Below the pieces are notes generated by a model. That model saw only the letters and a list, made by a program, of their open reading frames with translations. It was not told the origin of the DNA and did not search any database. DNA of 64,000 nucleotides from Megalobrama amblycephala (lineage: Eukaryota; Chordata; Actinopteri; Cypriniformes; Xenocyprididae). The stretch spans positions 13,144,882 through 13,208,881 of the forward strand of contig NC_063066.1 in NCBI RefSeq assembly GCF_018812025.1, in the 5' to 3' direction. The translations under genes were made by a program, and so were the position numbers. Positions 13,186 through 26,743 of the stretch are shown piece by piece; position 1 is the first letter of the stretch, and each line of letters begins with the position of its first letter.

Positions 13186-13426
13186 GTAGGCCTGTCAATT
13201 TAGTGTTATAATCTATGATGATTAATTAGACCATGATTTAAATAAATAATAATGCTATGTCCCCTATGTAAATTCCATATACGGAATTTTCCTACTATTG
13301 GAGCGTTTCATGTTTTTGCGTGTCCACAATGAGAGCCGGAATGAGTAATTGTGATTAATTTGATTAATTTATCAGCATATCATGTGATTAATTCAATTAA
13401 AAATTCTACATGATCGACAGCTCTAC
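13186..13426. mobile_element. hAT-like 'ctgtcaat' inverted-repeat element
   Basis: Left end gtaggcctgtcaatttag, right end reversed gtagagctgtcgatcatg. The interior is rich in gattaatt. Related ends are at 16060-16075, 18675-18760 and 29645. Confidence 0.6.
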
Positions 13427-13429
13427 GTT

Positions 13430-15216
13430 TTAGTCACATGTATAGGTATTAGCCTTTCTAACATATTGGTCAGCTTTCCTTTTAAGTATGTCATCAAGGG
13501 AAAAAAACGACAGTTCATGCATAGCTAGGGTGACATTATATCCATGACGTTCTCCAGTTGAGAACATAGTGGCTGACGTTTTGTGCAGAATACATAAACG
13601 TACATGTAAGCAAAAATGCAAAGTTTAGGGTTCATAATTTCAGAATCTGTTATAGAATTGGATTGGCGAAAATTAGTGCATGTACACATACCTGTTGTGT
13701 ATTGCTACATAATGTACATGAGCAATACAAAAAAAAAAAAAAAAATGTGGTAAGAAAGAAGGCAGGAAAAGACAATGTAAAGTGTGGGAGGCTGTACTAA
13801 TGGCAGACTTTTATATTTATAGCTGTGTTCCTCTCCCCCTCTGTCAAAAGTAATTTAGACATAGGCTATAATTACAGTTATTCATTTTCCATGGCACAAT
13901 GAAACTTGGAATAGAGCATGGTTCATTGAAATACTCTTGTTACAAAAATCAACTCAGACCAATCTTATAATGCCTATCACACCTCCAAAATTGAACTGGA
14001 GTCTGGTCGCACTTGTCAGTGGACTGGCTAATTTCATTAGACTTGTCCAATCAGTCTGGATTCCTGTACAGTGATTAAGTCTTATTCTAGCTGAAAACAA
14101 GCTTTTGGATGGTGAATCACTACTTGCAGTGGAGCTGAGTCCAAGAATGGACAACAGTTTGTACCAAAGCATTCTCAAATCAACACTGATGTAAGTTCAC
14201 TGCAATTTTTATGAAGACTTTGGGTGCTGTGATGGCATGGACATTGATCAGTTGAGTTTGATCCCTTTTTCATCTATCCATTTGTCTGTATCCAACTTAC
14301 AGAGGGCTTTTGTGCTCTCTTTTCTTCTTCACAGGCAGTTATTTAGGCCTGCAGCACAATCAAACACTACACCCTTGTTTCATCTTCAATGATTCAGCTT
14401 GTGCACAGACAAACTCAACTTTAAAACATTCATGAGTGGAAGATGTTATGCAGCTTATCCTAGTTGATTTAGCCGCGGGCTACAGCCTTTCTCCATGTGC
14501 TTATCTTCCTAAGCCAGGAGGAGATTCTATGCAGCTGATGCATACTGAAACACAGTGTGCCAACATGTGGAGGTTTGCAAAATGACACACGTCGCTTCCC
14601 CCTTCCCTCGGCTGGCAGAATCGGGAGAGCAAATTTGGTCAGCGGGCGAGGACATTGATTTTTGCGGATCAGATAAGTTCCATGTTTAACAGATGTAGGC
14701 CAATGGGACACGGTCCAAACGATGGCACTCTCTGACTCTGCTCAGAACTCATTTAGCCCGTAAGTGAATCTTTGGCAAAGAGGATACGTCGTTCTGGCAA
14801 ACACCATTGTGGAACGTTTGCACAAAAAAATGCTGCAAAGGTTTAAACGGCTCATCTGAGCCAGAGAGAGTGATGGAAAAGAACGGGACGTCGCGCAGAA
14901 AGGGCCATGTCTATGAAATATTTAATGTTTGAAATCCCTCAGTCCTCCTGCAGTTAAATGATAGGAGTAGAATTTATTTGGGCTTCTATGAATGAACTCC
15001 GTAACCTGATCTGCTTTCGAAAGATATTTATTCTCACATTATTGAAGGTCGCAAACAGTATATATGCCTGGCAGGCTTTGGCCATTGTGTAGCTATGGCT
15101 GTATTGACATACAATGCTGCATGGAGCATGAACAAGCCTGATGTACACCACATAATTTTATGATATATTAGAATGAACCAATCACAGAAGAACTTTACTG
15201 TAAATGCCTCTTGGGC
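13430..15216. other. Intronic DNA, no gene recognised
   Basis: Mixed-complexity DNA without recognised repeats. 14460-14950 is somewhat GC-richer and could hold non-coding constraint, but this is unproven. Confidence 0.4.
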
Positions 15217-15417
15217 TTCTGCACCCCAAAATAAAAATGATTTACTCACCCTCATGTCATGTTTGAAGAAAGTTTAATAGAATAGTTATATGGATAACTA
15301 TTTTTATTGTTTATTGAGTCATTGGGGTTCAAAACAATAGTGTCCTCATCGATGTTCTTTGTATGGACATGTATATAACATGAGGACAAGCAAATAATGA
15401 CAGAATTTTCATTTTCA
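15217..15417. mobile_element. Truncated copy of the 'cccaaaaatgaaaattctgtcat' family
   Basis: Left part accccaaaataaaaatgat...tactcaccctcatgtc and right part caaataatgacagaattttc are the two ends of the family seen at 10345 and 51195, with most of the middle lost. Confidence 0.55.
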
Positions 15418-15522
15418 GTGCTACCAACACTATATTTGCATTGTTTTAAGGTTAGGTTTAGGGTAGGGGTAAGTAAGGACATTAATAAAGTCTCAAACTG
15501 CATGATTATGATGCTGAGAACG

Positions 15523-15691
15523 TAATGCTGCTGGTGTTCTGTGCTACCAGCTCAGATTTTGCTAAGTCCCATTAAAACAGCTGGTAGCACAATTCTACAG
15601 CGAAAAATGCAACTTATCAGTTTGTGCTACCAGCTGTTTTAATGGGACTTAGCAAAATCTGAGCTGGTAGCACAGAACACCAGCAGCATTA
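15523..15691. mobile_element. Perfect 70-bp inverted repeat (palindromic MITE)
   Basis: 15523-15592 is the exact reverse complement of 15622-15691; the spacer is 29 bases. Each arm is itself partly palindromic (gtgctaccagct near its start, agctggtagcac near its end). The outermost bases are ta...ta, which fits TA-targeted insertion. Confidence 0.85.
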
Positions 15692-15848
15692 AGTTCTCTT
15701 TCGCCCTTGAAAGGACAAAAACCAAATAATTATGCCAAAATGCCCGTTTTGTTATGTATCCTTATAAGCACAATCTTAAATAGGTTAAATAAAGTCTTAA
15801 ATGAGCATGAAGACTTTAAAAAACAGGATGCAGGTCCACGTCATGTGT

Positions 15849-16075
15849 GGCATGTCTTAAAGTGACAGCAGCCTAATAAACCTTCTACAGTCTGTTATTA
15901 ATGTTAATCAAAGAACAAAAGACAAAGAAAATTGCTCATTGCCCTTAATTGAATAACTTTTGTAGATTTTATGAAAATTAATACAAATTTTAATCTAAAT
16001 TATGTAGTGAAGATTGTGTTTGATAACTGCTTTGATTCTGGATATTAGAATTTTAATCGATTGACAGCACTACGG
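15849..16075. mobile_element. Right end of a 'ctgtcaatcgat' hAT-like element
   Basis: Runs cttaaagtgacagcagccta, then atgttaatcaaagaacaaaa, and ends ttttaatcgattgacagcac. The same order, reversed, frames 29645-30760. Confidence 0.65.
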
Positions 16076-16079
16076 TAAA

Positions 16080-17329
16080 TGTAACAAATCGTTTGCAAAC
16101 ATTATAACATGTATTTTAGTTCCCCTCATTCCACAACAAATCGTTTAAATTTAAAGATAATCAGAACAGAATAAACTATACAAATAAACTTGGGCTCACG
16201 TAGCTCTCTAATTTGGCACAAATCTAAATGTGTGCATTTTGCGCATGTTTTGAGTGCTTAAAGTTAATTGCATTAAATACAATTTAAAAAAAACAAAACA
16301 TGATTTATATTCCAGAAAATAGATATTACGAGTATCTCTATAGACTGTATATCCAGTTTTTTTTTTTTTTTTTTGGTATGTAGCACAGCATGTATTGAAA
16401 CTGGCAATGGGACAAGTCTAAATTTAAACCTTCATCAATACATTGACGCCACAAGCAAACCACCAGCTAAGTGGGAATGTTTGAATGTGGAGCAGGACTT
16501 GCATGCCTGACCCAATCATTAGATTCCCAAATGAATATCTGTTGGATCAGTCTTGCTCTGTGTTAAATGTTATATTCTAGTTTAATAAGGTAAGGTTGTG
16601 TGATTGTATTTACTTTTCTTGATAGCCCTAAACCCTGAATTTGCATCATTAAACATGCATATATAAGAAGCTTCATATGAAAAGAAAATTTTCAGAGCGA
16701 AATACGTACATGATGAGCTCTGGTGACGTTGTGCTGTAAGCAGGAGAACAGTGTTTCTGCATATCTTGCTTGCGTTTCGCTCTTGTGGTTACTCACTAAT
16801 GTATCTCTTTAGTGCTGTGGCTACTGGCTCTCTTTTATGCTTGCTGCCATTTGAAAGTGCAAAGCCTCTTCCTCGTTCTCCTGCTGTGTCCAACCTCCAG
16901 TTATTCTGAGCTGCTGTTAACCCAGCCAGGAGTAACAGCACTGCTTATGGACTTTTTGTACTCCATCTGTCTAATGTAATTGCTCTCTTATAGGCACTCT
17001 GCATATAGGCACTCTGATTGCATGTCAATTTCCTGGTATTGCATTTGGCTCATCAGTAATACAATACCTATGAAATATATTTCCTAATAATATAATATAG
17101 AGAATACAATATTATTAGAAATATATCATTTAAATACATGTCATTATTAAATAAACATACATAACCTATAATAAACTTCCTCTAAAAAATATTCACTTTA
17201 TATTGCTTCACCCCTTTTTCCTTTTTTGGATTTTTAACAGGAATCCCCCATAACTTTTTCACCTTTTATTCCTTTTCAAGCTGTTACTTCATGTTTTACT
17301 TTACACATTTCCCCCCTTCTTCTATCCTC
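16080..17329. other. Intronic DNA, no gene recognised
   Basis: AT-rich, with a poly(T) run near 16360. No repeat family or coding region recognised. Confidence 0.4.
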
Positions 17330-17890
17330 TCAAAAGCAGCGTGTCGATTAATTAATAGCTGGCTAATTTAATTTTCCTAAAAGTAATAACTTGTTTAAGC
17401 ACGAATAAAGAGTGACAAGGCAAAGTTCTAATCTGCCCAAAGTTTAATTAGTCTCAGCGAGGTTTGCATACAAGCAGACGTGGGGTCAGGGGGAGAGGAC
17501 ACCCGAGCAAAGGCAACAGAACGAAGAGTTTGGAAGGGTAGCGCACAGGCGAGGTGGTGGTGGTGGTGGTGGGAGGGGGCTCCATCAACTCTGCCTGTCT
17601 GCTTCCATCCGTGCACATGGGATCAGCAAGGGATTGTGGCAAAGTTGGAGTGTTGGTGTTAACTGTCAAATAAAGGCTGGTTTTCCCACTGCTATCCTCC
17701 ACACCTGTCACCCAGGGCAACCTGAGTGTTGTGGCCTGAGCGGTTGGCTCCCCTGGGTGGCTTTAAGGCACAGGCAAAGCTGAAAATCAATTGGCTAAAA
17801 CTGTTATGGAATGAAGTGAAGAGGCTGCATATATTAGGGATTCGCTTAGAGGGCCCTGGGGTAAATGAACAATGAGCTATTGACTACAGC
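17330..17890. promoter_or_regulatory. Candidate conserved non-coding element in the pcdh1 intron
   Basis: A block of non-repeat, GC-richer sequence in AT-rich surroundings. Its left edge has clustered homeodomain-type cores (gattaattaatagctggcta, then tttaatttt at about 17346-17375). It also has (GGT)n at 17552-17573. No protein similarity in any frame. Regulatory status is inference from composition only. Confidence 0.3.
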
Positions 17891-18080
17891 ATTGCTCATT
17901 TACAATGACTGCACTTCCCACATGGACTGGAGACCATAACAATAATGATAATAATAATTTATTTTAAATACATGTAAATGATTTCTTTATATTATTATGA
18001 TTATTATGTATATTATTAGTGAATAAATTAATAAATATATGATTACACATCCAAAATGTACTTAAGGACAAATTTATTAT

Positions 18081-18083
<3 letters not shown>

Positions 18084-18155
<72 letters not shown>
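18084..18155. repeat. (TA)n microsatellite
   Basis: About 72 bases of uninterrupted TA. Confidence 0.95.
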
Positions 18156-18158
<3 letters not shown>

Positions 18159-18204
18159 AAAAATACATATTTTATTTGATTCAACATCGAATTTATTACA
18201 CATT

Positions 18205-18262
18205 AACTTTTGGATCTTGAGGTTGAGTAAATGATGACTGAAATTTCATTTTTGGTTGAACT
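18205..18262. mobile_element. End fragment of the 'gttcaaccaaaaatgaaattt' family
   Basis: ggttgagtaaatgatgactg followed by tttcatttttggttgaacta is the reversed terminal sequence of the family at 10345 and 51195. Confidence 0.55.
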
Positions 18263-18674
18263 ATACTTTTATTTTATTTTATTTTTATTTAGTATGGAAA
18301 TATAAAATTAATTTTTAAATAAAATTAGGCTCTAAATAAGTTTTGCTTTGTCTTTATAGTTTCATTGGCAAAATGTAACAAAACAGACAATGCTGTGTTT
18401 TAAATAACACAATATTAACTTCTTATTTACCAAACTCTTGTATAAAATCAGTAGACTATCGCATTTGCACTCGTTATATTTTGGACAAAAACAGCACTCG
18501 TGTAATATTGCACTCCATTTCTCATATATGATCTAAATATGAGACAAATACTCAAACAGGGGCATTTTTGCCCCAGAATCTCCATCATGCAGTGAGTTGT
18601 TGCCCTGCATCAAATTAGTCACCTTCAACTGTATGAAATGTCAGATGACCTGCATAGGTCTGAGGTGGGGCAAG

Positions 18675-18760
18675 TGCGTTAAATGCATAAAAAATTTTAA
18701 CGCACTATTTTTTACCATAATAAATTAATCTAATTAATGCCTTAAATCGACAGCCCTAAT
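18675..18760. mobile_element. hAT-like end fragment
   Basis: gtgcgttaaatgcataaaaa ... ttaatgccttaaatcgacag, ending ccctaat; a reversed 'agggctgtcga' terminus as in the elements at 13186 and 29645. Confidence 0.55.
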
Positions 18761-18782
18761 ACATACATTAAATGTGTGTGTC

Positions 18783-18794
<12 letters not shown>

Positions 18795-18865
<71 letters not shown>
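18795..18865. repeat. (TG)n/(TA)n compound microsatellite
   Basis: A short (TG)n from about 18774 leads into about 70 bases of TA. Confidence 0.95.
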
Positions 18866-19828
<963 letters not shown>

Positions 19829-19829
19829 A

Positions 19830-20390
19830 GTAAAAAGTGTAGAATGTGTGAATGAAAAAGAGAATCATTTCTTAAAGTGTGTTCTGTGATAGTCCAGTAT
19901 AAGGGACAAAATAATGGCATCCGCTGCCTCAAATCACAGGCCTTTCATAGATCTCAGACATTTCAGAAAATAAATGTTTCCCCTCGAGAACTCGCCATTC
20001 TGCCTGCCCCCTTTTCACATGCACACTATCAAACTAATCTAATGTCACTTTCAGAGGAAAGGTTAGGCTCAGTTTTTGCATTTATATTTTCCAGACAGAG
20101 AGTTTGACCTTTGCAGATCAGTTATTTTCTCTTCTTGTGATGCCATCCTGCTTCAACAACCTTTTATAGTGAAGATTAGCATCCATTACACTGATTGGTT
20201 ACAGTGAACAATAGTGAGAATAGGCTGTAGAGTTGTTTGTGCAGCTTTGATTGACTACAAAAGCTTCATCATAAAACTGTGATGATCTCAATTATGCTTT
20301 TCAATAGTAAGGTTTCTGTTTAATTTGTCATTTGAAAAGGTTCAGTCAATGAATACTGTTTAATGCTGACTTTAATGACGTTTTTGCTAG
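19830..20390. other. Intronic DNA, no gene recognised
   Basis: No repeat family or coding sequence recognised just upstream of the exon-proximal repeats. Confidence 0.4.
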
Positions 20391-20391
20391 G

Positions 20392-20510
20392 GTGACCAGA
20401 TTTCTCATGGTGCAATATGAGACGGGATGGACAAATGCTTCCAAACGATATGTATTGTGAAAACCGGCATACAAATAAATGTGAATTGGATTGAATTAAA
20501 TTGAATTCTT
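20392..20510. mobile_element. hAT-like end joined to a retroposon tail
   Basis: 20392-20440 (tagggtgaccagatttctca) matches, reversed, the right end of the element at 10363-11102. It is followed by acgatatgtattgtgaaaac ... acaaataaatgtgaattgga and a decayed (ttgaa)n tail, like a SINE/LINE 3' end. The same tail, reversed, is at 38900-38985. Confidence 0.6.
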
Positions 20511-20789
20511 CTGCCAATGTGGATGGGATTTCGTACTACTGTAAAAATACTTCGTTATAATTATTCGTTGACACCACAAAAAAGCAAGACCAGTGTAATT
20601 CGATTTAAAAAAAATATGGCACAAACAGTGTATCCTGATTCCCAAAAAAATAGCCCTTATTAGTTTTTTCCTTTTAGTGAATCAAAAGCATACAGCGCAA
20701 CCATTGTATTCTGAATCGTGCAGTGACTCTTATGAGTAAACACCAACTTTCCCACAAAATGTTTTAAATGTATTAAAATGACCTCATGG

Positions 20790-20810
20790 TTCTGTTCTCT
20801 TTTCTTCTAG
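20790..20810 (+). promoter_or_regulatory. pcdh1: Splice acceptor with polypyrimidine tract
   Basis: An almost unbroken pyrimidine run ends in ctag directly before the split codon of the protocadherin exon. The reading frame upstream of it (20786-20809) has no protocadherin similarity, which fixes the exon boundary at 20811. Confidence 0.85.
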
Positions 20811-21220
20811 ATCTGAGGCCTCTACCTGACGTGGCCATGACGGGAAAATGCACCCGCGAGTGTACGGAATACGGCCACTCCGATTCCTGCTGGATGCCCG
20901 GACAGCCCTCACCCAACCGCACCAAGAGTGCCAAGAGTGGGCCCAAGCTCTCCACCTTTGTGCCTTACCAGGAGAGGGAGGGTCAGGAGCGTCTGATGGC
21001 TGACAGCAGCTCTAAGCCTCACGGAGAAGAGCGGAGTGGAGGCGGGAGCAACAAAGTGGCCAGCATTCGCTTTTTGCCTCCCTACACTAGTGCCTATTCT
21101 ACAGGCGGTGACTCCGGCAAGGACTGCCCCCGGGAGGAGATCCCCCTGAGTCAGACAGCCGATTACGTCCCTGCCACTACACCCTCCAGCCAAGGCTCCA
21201 AAAGAGAAATCTACCTGTGA
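20811..21220 (+). CDS. pcdh1: Protocadherin-1, last coding exon (cytoplasmic tail C-terminus)
   Basis: This exon encodes the C-terminal 136 residues of a delta-1 protocadherin, a single-pass cadherin-family adhesion protein; this part lies in the cytosol. The acceptor is a pyrimidine tract ending ttcttctag at 20802-20810. The first codon is split, one base coming from the previous exon, so the intron is phase 1. The exon reads LRPLPDVAMTGKCTREC, then the GHSDSCWMP block conserved in delta-protocadherin tails, KLSTFVPYQ, EEIPLSQTADY and a terminal REIYL before TGA at 21218. From memory of the family, KLSTFVPYQ and the IPL-QT-D / KREIYL ending match PCDH1 better than PCDH7, 9 or 11. The delta-1 RRVTF phosphatase-binding motif is absent here and should lie in an upstream exon outside the window. 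The terminal I-Y-L fits a class II PDZ ligand by pattern only. Teleosts have two paralogues; I cannot tell a from b. Confidence 0.9.
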
Positions 21221-21660
21221 TTCATCTGTCATCTGCCTAGGTTCGATTCCACATTTGATCCAATTTACTTGTGATCATCAATGCCTGTGAGAGGATCAAA
21301 AGGCCTCGTTTTCAGAACACCTGCTAATTCTACTACACCACCAGACTCCGATTTACACAGACGTCTCGACGTGCACCTCCAATCCCCTCATCCATAATCC
21401 TAATGGCTGACACAAAACAGCTAGAGACCTTCTTTAAAACCCTTGGGGTTTTATACAGCCCTGCACGTTGTTAGAGGCTCTGGAAGCCGAATAGATATGA
21501 ATGAAGAGAATAATCAGAAAAAAACAAAACAAAAAAGAAAACAATTTTGTGAATATCCCCATGTAAACATCTAATGAAAGAATGTAAGGACAATTTTTAA
21601 GTGAACTTTGTGATAATTTAATGTCAAGGTTATATTCCTATTTGATTCAGATTTTTGTTT

Positions 21661-21703
<43 letters not shown>

Positions 21704-24700
21704 CAGACTGTAGTTATGATTACCTAAAAGCATATACACTGTCCTACACATCCAAATAGTACCTTTTTTTTCCCTTTATGTGTGTGTATCTCTACTAAGA
21801 CCTCGAGCCAGAAGAACTGGCAAACCAAATACTGGCAATCCAAGAGGGACGTACATTCTCATCATGTATACGTTACTGAAGAAAAAACATATTCACCTTT
21901 CTTAAAGCACTGAAGGGTAATTGTTTCTTACATTTGTCTTTTTTCATAGGAAACTCTTTTCTTAATGTACAGCCACAGTGATGTAAATACTACACGGAAC
22001 AGTTTTGATTTATGATTTAGCTGTACAGACCCTCGTAGCTGCGGCTTCCTTCTGTTAATGGTAGTAGAAGGAACATTGCTCAGAGGATTTGCCTCTCTGT
22101 CAGTAAAAGAAGGACATCAGTTTTGGACTACAGAATGCTAAAGATAATCCACAGTACGAGCCTCCGCCGTCGAACTTTATGGGACTCAAGTGAACATGGA
22201 ATTTGGGGCAAAATTCAACGGAACAAATGGATTACAGCAGGTTTGCATGATGCCATTTGTCATTTCGGACAAATTTGACGGGCTTCATCGGCTCCCATAG
22301 GAAGCTCTCCCAGTGACTCTTTCTCTGTAATACTCCTTTACTTTATAAGAAGACTATGTACAAGGAGGCTTTAGGTGAGTTGCCCTCTGGAAGAGCTTTG
22401 TTCAACCCATCCAATCCATAGGAAGGAACAACAACTTTAACAAAAAAACAAAAAGAAAAAAAAAAATCGAACTGTCCATGTGCTGTGCAATAGCCTACTC
22501 GTTTTCGGACGTGTCAAACTCTGTTGTGTAGATGTGTGGTTTTGTCAGAGATTTTTGCTCTGCTCTATGGTGGGTCTGACCCTGTCAAAATGAATGCTCA
22601 TAAGAGATAGACAAGTTCAAAAATCATGACAGCAGAACATTTCTCTCGTGTTTGACCACATTAAAGTTGTATTCAACAAATCCAGTATATTCTAGAACAT
22701 CTGAGATTCTGTTTTAAGTGTGCTTTGAGCATATGACTCCTGCAGTGAGCTTAGAAACATCTAAATTGTGCTAACCTATTACCACAAAGTCACAATGGCA
22801 CTAGCCTAACCAGGGTGCTTTTGTTGGAAATGCTTATTTCCGCAAGTAAAAGCAATGTCTTTCAGAAAGAAATTACAGGAAGTTATTTTAGTGCCATTAT
22901 TAATAGCGGCTGACAGTAACAGGGATTGCATCAGTTGCGATGCAGAACAGCAAAAGCTATAATGAGTATTCGAGGCCTGAGCTACACATGCTAAGTGCAC
23001 TATAATTTACACCATGTCACACAGCTAAGTCGCCACTTAAAACCGACTCAAGTGATTTTGGCGTTAACTCTGTAGGTGTTGATTCAACATTTTCAGAGCT
23101 CTGTGCTTTGGGGTCAATGTTTGATAAAGTCTCATTTAAAGATAAACAACAACGACAACGACAACAGACAAAACGACTCAACGCTTGACCCCCTTATTTG
23201 AACACTGGCAGACCAAACACTCGAATGACTAAGTAAATAAGACGCATTTCCAGTTTGACTGGGTCTTTGGTCCTTGTGTGCCGTGAGAACACCTTTGAAT
23301 AAGCATTGTTGAGCTTGTCGCAGACCTGAGGAGATAACCATTGTACTTCATTGTACACGTTTAACTTCCTGTTCTTTTAATCATCGCAGCAACTACTGAC
23401 CTTAGAGCTGTTTTCTGCAGTGACGAACAGAAGCTGCTCAGGCTGCATGAACCCCAAATGCTGCATGACAGTTAGACAGTCTCTCACTCCCACTGGGAAA
23501 ACCTGGAGTTTATCCCCGGAGAGCAACTGTCACAGATACTGATAGGTCAAATCACTTGGAGTGTGTGTGTGAATGTGTGCGTCTTTGCACACCTCTGTAA
23601 CTGTGTAGATACACGGAGGGATCCGCTCACTGCCTTTAAACAAGGAATTTTTAAGCTCTTCACATTAATTTTTGATTTTTGCTAGGATTTTCAACGGCCA
23701 AATTGTGTTGTGGCTTCTCAATGAATAAAATGGCTCTTGCTGTGCGAAACATTAGACAGCGGTGCAGAGAATCTGATGGAAAACAAATAACATGTCTTAT
23801 ACACTGGGCGTAAAAATTGTCATAGGGCGGAAAGCAAGAAAGAGAAACAATGTATGAGGGGGGAAATGGTCCAGTGTTATAATCCTGCAATTGTAGCTGT
23901 TTGTTATTTGACAGCAATATATTTTACTCATGTGTGGGATTCAGTCATTTTTTTTGTTTATCTGGAACTTATTTGGACAGTTTCTTACGTCAGGCTGTGT
24001 TAAATGAAGTCTGAATGAATCTCTAGCTCAATCATGTTTAACCAGTCAGTTTTTATTTTATTTTGAACTACTGTTATATCATTCCAACCATAATCTCTAA
24101 TTGGTAAAGCTAATTTAAATTACATTCCACACAACCCTGCAGTTTTGTTATCAACAATACAAATTTGTTCTGCTTTCCCACTTTCACACTCTTAAAGCAT
24201 AATTGAGAATAGTTATTTGTTCTATACATATACATGTTGATTTTTATTTTTATGATGATGTCTAATGCAGCACAGTGATGGACAAATAATGTGAACAATC
24301 ACCTTTTTTGTACTTAAAACAGATACTTTACACACCGTCCTTGTTTTCTTCAGGCTTTTGTCCACTTTATGACCATGCCCAAATGGAATCATGTCATGTC
24401 TTGCTTTGATTTTTGAAGGAAAAAAATCTGTTTAGTGGATTTGAACATGGTAAAATGGGTTAAATAGAGCTTAATCGGTTGCTGAAAGCGCTATCAAATT
24501 AGCCATATATTTAATAAACGAACAAACAAGGGGTGGTGGGCGTGTATGGCTTTTTAAATAATGGGCGTTCCATTTCTGTGAAAATCTATGGCGCTTTCTG
24601 CCGGCACAGATTCCGTGTGGGCCTGCTCATGACTGATGTTCAATTTCATCCTACTGTAAGCTCTATTTCATTTGTGCTGAATCGTGTATTTGATTACATG

Positions 24701-25590
24701 GAAATCAATCAAATCCAATGTGACTTAAGAATCAGTTCTTTGTCTGACACATGGACTCATTTTGGAGCAAAGCCACCCGCTGCATTTGTCCAGGTATTAG
24801 GAGTTATGAACGAACATGTCATCATGTTGTAATGTCACCGTGCATAATGAGGCTCACCGTGCATCTCTGCACATGATAGAAGTAGAGAGTAAACAGCATT
24901 ATTCTACCCCTCAGAAAAGATTAAAAAACGAAATTAGTAATTTATTTTGTGAAGCGGTGGCTGAGTGGCTCTGAAATGAACCGATAGCGCTTTAGCGGTT
25001 TGTGGGTGTCTGCCTTCATATGATCTCGATATTAAAACCAGAACAGCCACCATTTAAATAGATAATTACAGGAAGTACAACTTTGTAGCCTAAGTGTTGG
25101 TTATATTTATATTGAAACGCTTGTGATGCCTTGTTTTCTTTGTACAGTTTTATGTACATGCTAATAACGTGGCTTTTTAAAAAAAGAGAGAACAAAAAAA
25201 GAACATGTTGAAAGACAAACTGAAATTGTAAAATATTTTTAACAGTAGAATATGTTAGGATGAGAGTGGTTGGGGGCACAAAGTTGGAGTGCCTGTGTTT
25301 AAAATGTCAGCAGTAACCATTCACTGGCTTCTAGTCTATTTTCCAGTTTTACTGTCTCTTTTTATGAGTATTATTTTTTCCTGAGTTAATGTTATTTGCA
25401 AAACAGTGGCTTTGAAGAGTTTTAGCATTTATTTGTTCCATTATGTTCTTATCAATATCCGCATGTTAAACACGATGAGGAAGAAAAAAAGAAAAAAAAG
25501 TTGTCTTTTATTTTTGCTGCGCAAATCAAAGAAATACTATCTTGTAAGTACTCCTTCCTTATAGCTTTACAATAAAATACATTCTGTAAA
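21221..25590 (+). other. pcdh1: Probable pcdh1 3' untranslated region
   Basis: Downstream of the stop codon about 4.4 kb runs with few recognised transposons; one (AT)n run lies at 21664-21700. Possible poly(A) hexamers are ATTAAA at 22660, AATAAA at 23724, AATAAA at 24513 and AATAAA at 25571. The last is followed by a GT-rich stretch (ttgttagtgg near 25608), so it is the most complete signal. The low repeat content compared with the flanks fits transcribed, constrained DNA. The true end could be any of the four sites, or several by alternative polyadenylation. Confidence 0.5.
25571..25576 (+). terminator. pcdh1: Putative distal poly(A) signal AATAAA
   Basis: AATAAA sits in acaataaaatac, with a plausible cleavage zone about 15-20 bases on and GT-rich DNA after it. 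Choosing it as the main site is inference. Confidence 0.45.
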
Positions 25591-26711
25591 ACTCTGTCCT
25601 TCCTCAATTGTTAGTGGCTTTACAGCTTTAATTAACACCGTTTCATTTTATTTCATTAGGGAAAGTGCATTGAAAATGTGTTCCCTCTTTCAAATCCATT
25701 CTTAGGGGAACACATGTACCACATTGTACTATCTTGCAAACAACCACAAGAGAACTTCCTGATTCAGCACATCTCCACTGCCAAGGAACTGCTGAAAAGC
25801 TGTGTCTTTCTTTAGTCTTAGCAGACATGGCAGAGTTCATATTCTCTTAAGGTTCATCAGCTTGTTCTTAATGTGTGGCATTTGTTCCTTGGGAGAATAA
25901 AGCCGCGTTAACCCCATTGGATTTCTTAACGTGCCAGTGGCACTGCCAAGCATGGGTTTCATCGATCAACATGCACACAACAGGCCCTAGAGTCCAAACA
26001 CACACAGACACTCATGCTAACAAACTGTCTCTCTTATGCCACTTCCGTACCGTACAGTGACGCCATGCAAAACGATCGGGACCCCAGAGATTTGTGGAGT
26101 CGGCAGGGCATTTTTTTAAACCGATAACTAATCAGGATTTACAGTAAATCATGTTAAGAAAAAAACCTTGTTGATCACAAATCATTTGGAAAATCAAAGC
26201 TAGCAGCATTTAAAGTGCTAGTTTACCCAAAAATCGTGGTCATTAGCTCATGTTGTTACAAACCTTCTTTTTTTATTCCTTGTAATACAAAGTGGGGCCA
26301 TATACAACTGTTTTGGGGTCCTGAAAACGCAAACTTTTGAACTGCTTTCAAAGTGCAAGTTTTTGAAAGCGATACCGTTATTGTCTCCATGTAAACAATT
26401 AAAAAAAAAAAAAAAAAAAAAAAATTTTGAAAATGAATTTGATCATGTGCATACATATTACATGTTCAGTCTATAGGCGCATAGTGTTTCTTTACAAAGT
26501 GACATTGGCCTGCCATGCATAATACAGCATTCTTAGTCATTTTTGCAGATCAGTGTGAAGGAGGATCATTTTAACAACATTGTCTTCTGTACATGGAAAA
26601 AAAGCAGAGGAAAATCTTTTTCGTTTTTAGGATATCTTTGTCGTGTAAATGTACCCTTAGCCTAATGTCTCTTTTCTAATGTAGGTGGATGATGGACAGG
26701 ATATAATAAAG

Positions 26712-26743
<32 letters not shown>

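Noticed and set aside
17964..18203. IYIY-type open frames, also at 18768, 37913 and 40962
   Set aside because: Translated (TA)n tracts.
20909..21232. 107-residue minus-strand open frame across the pcdh1 exon
   Set aside because: It is the antisense shadow of the protocadherin frame; the plus strand has clear family similarity.
24953..25020. tRNA-like ggtggctgagtgg motif
   Set aside because: Resembles the start of a Leu/Ser tRNA, but no acceptor stem, anticodon arm or T-arm follows.
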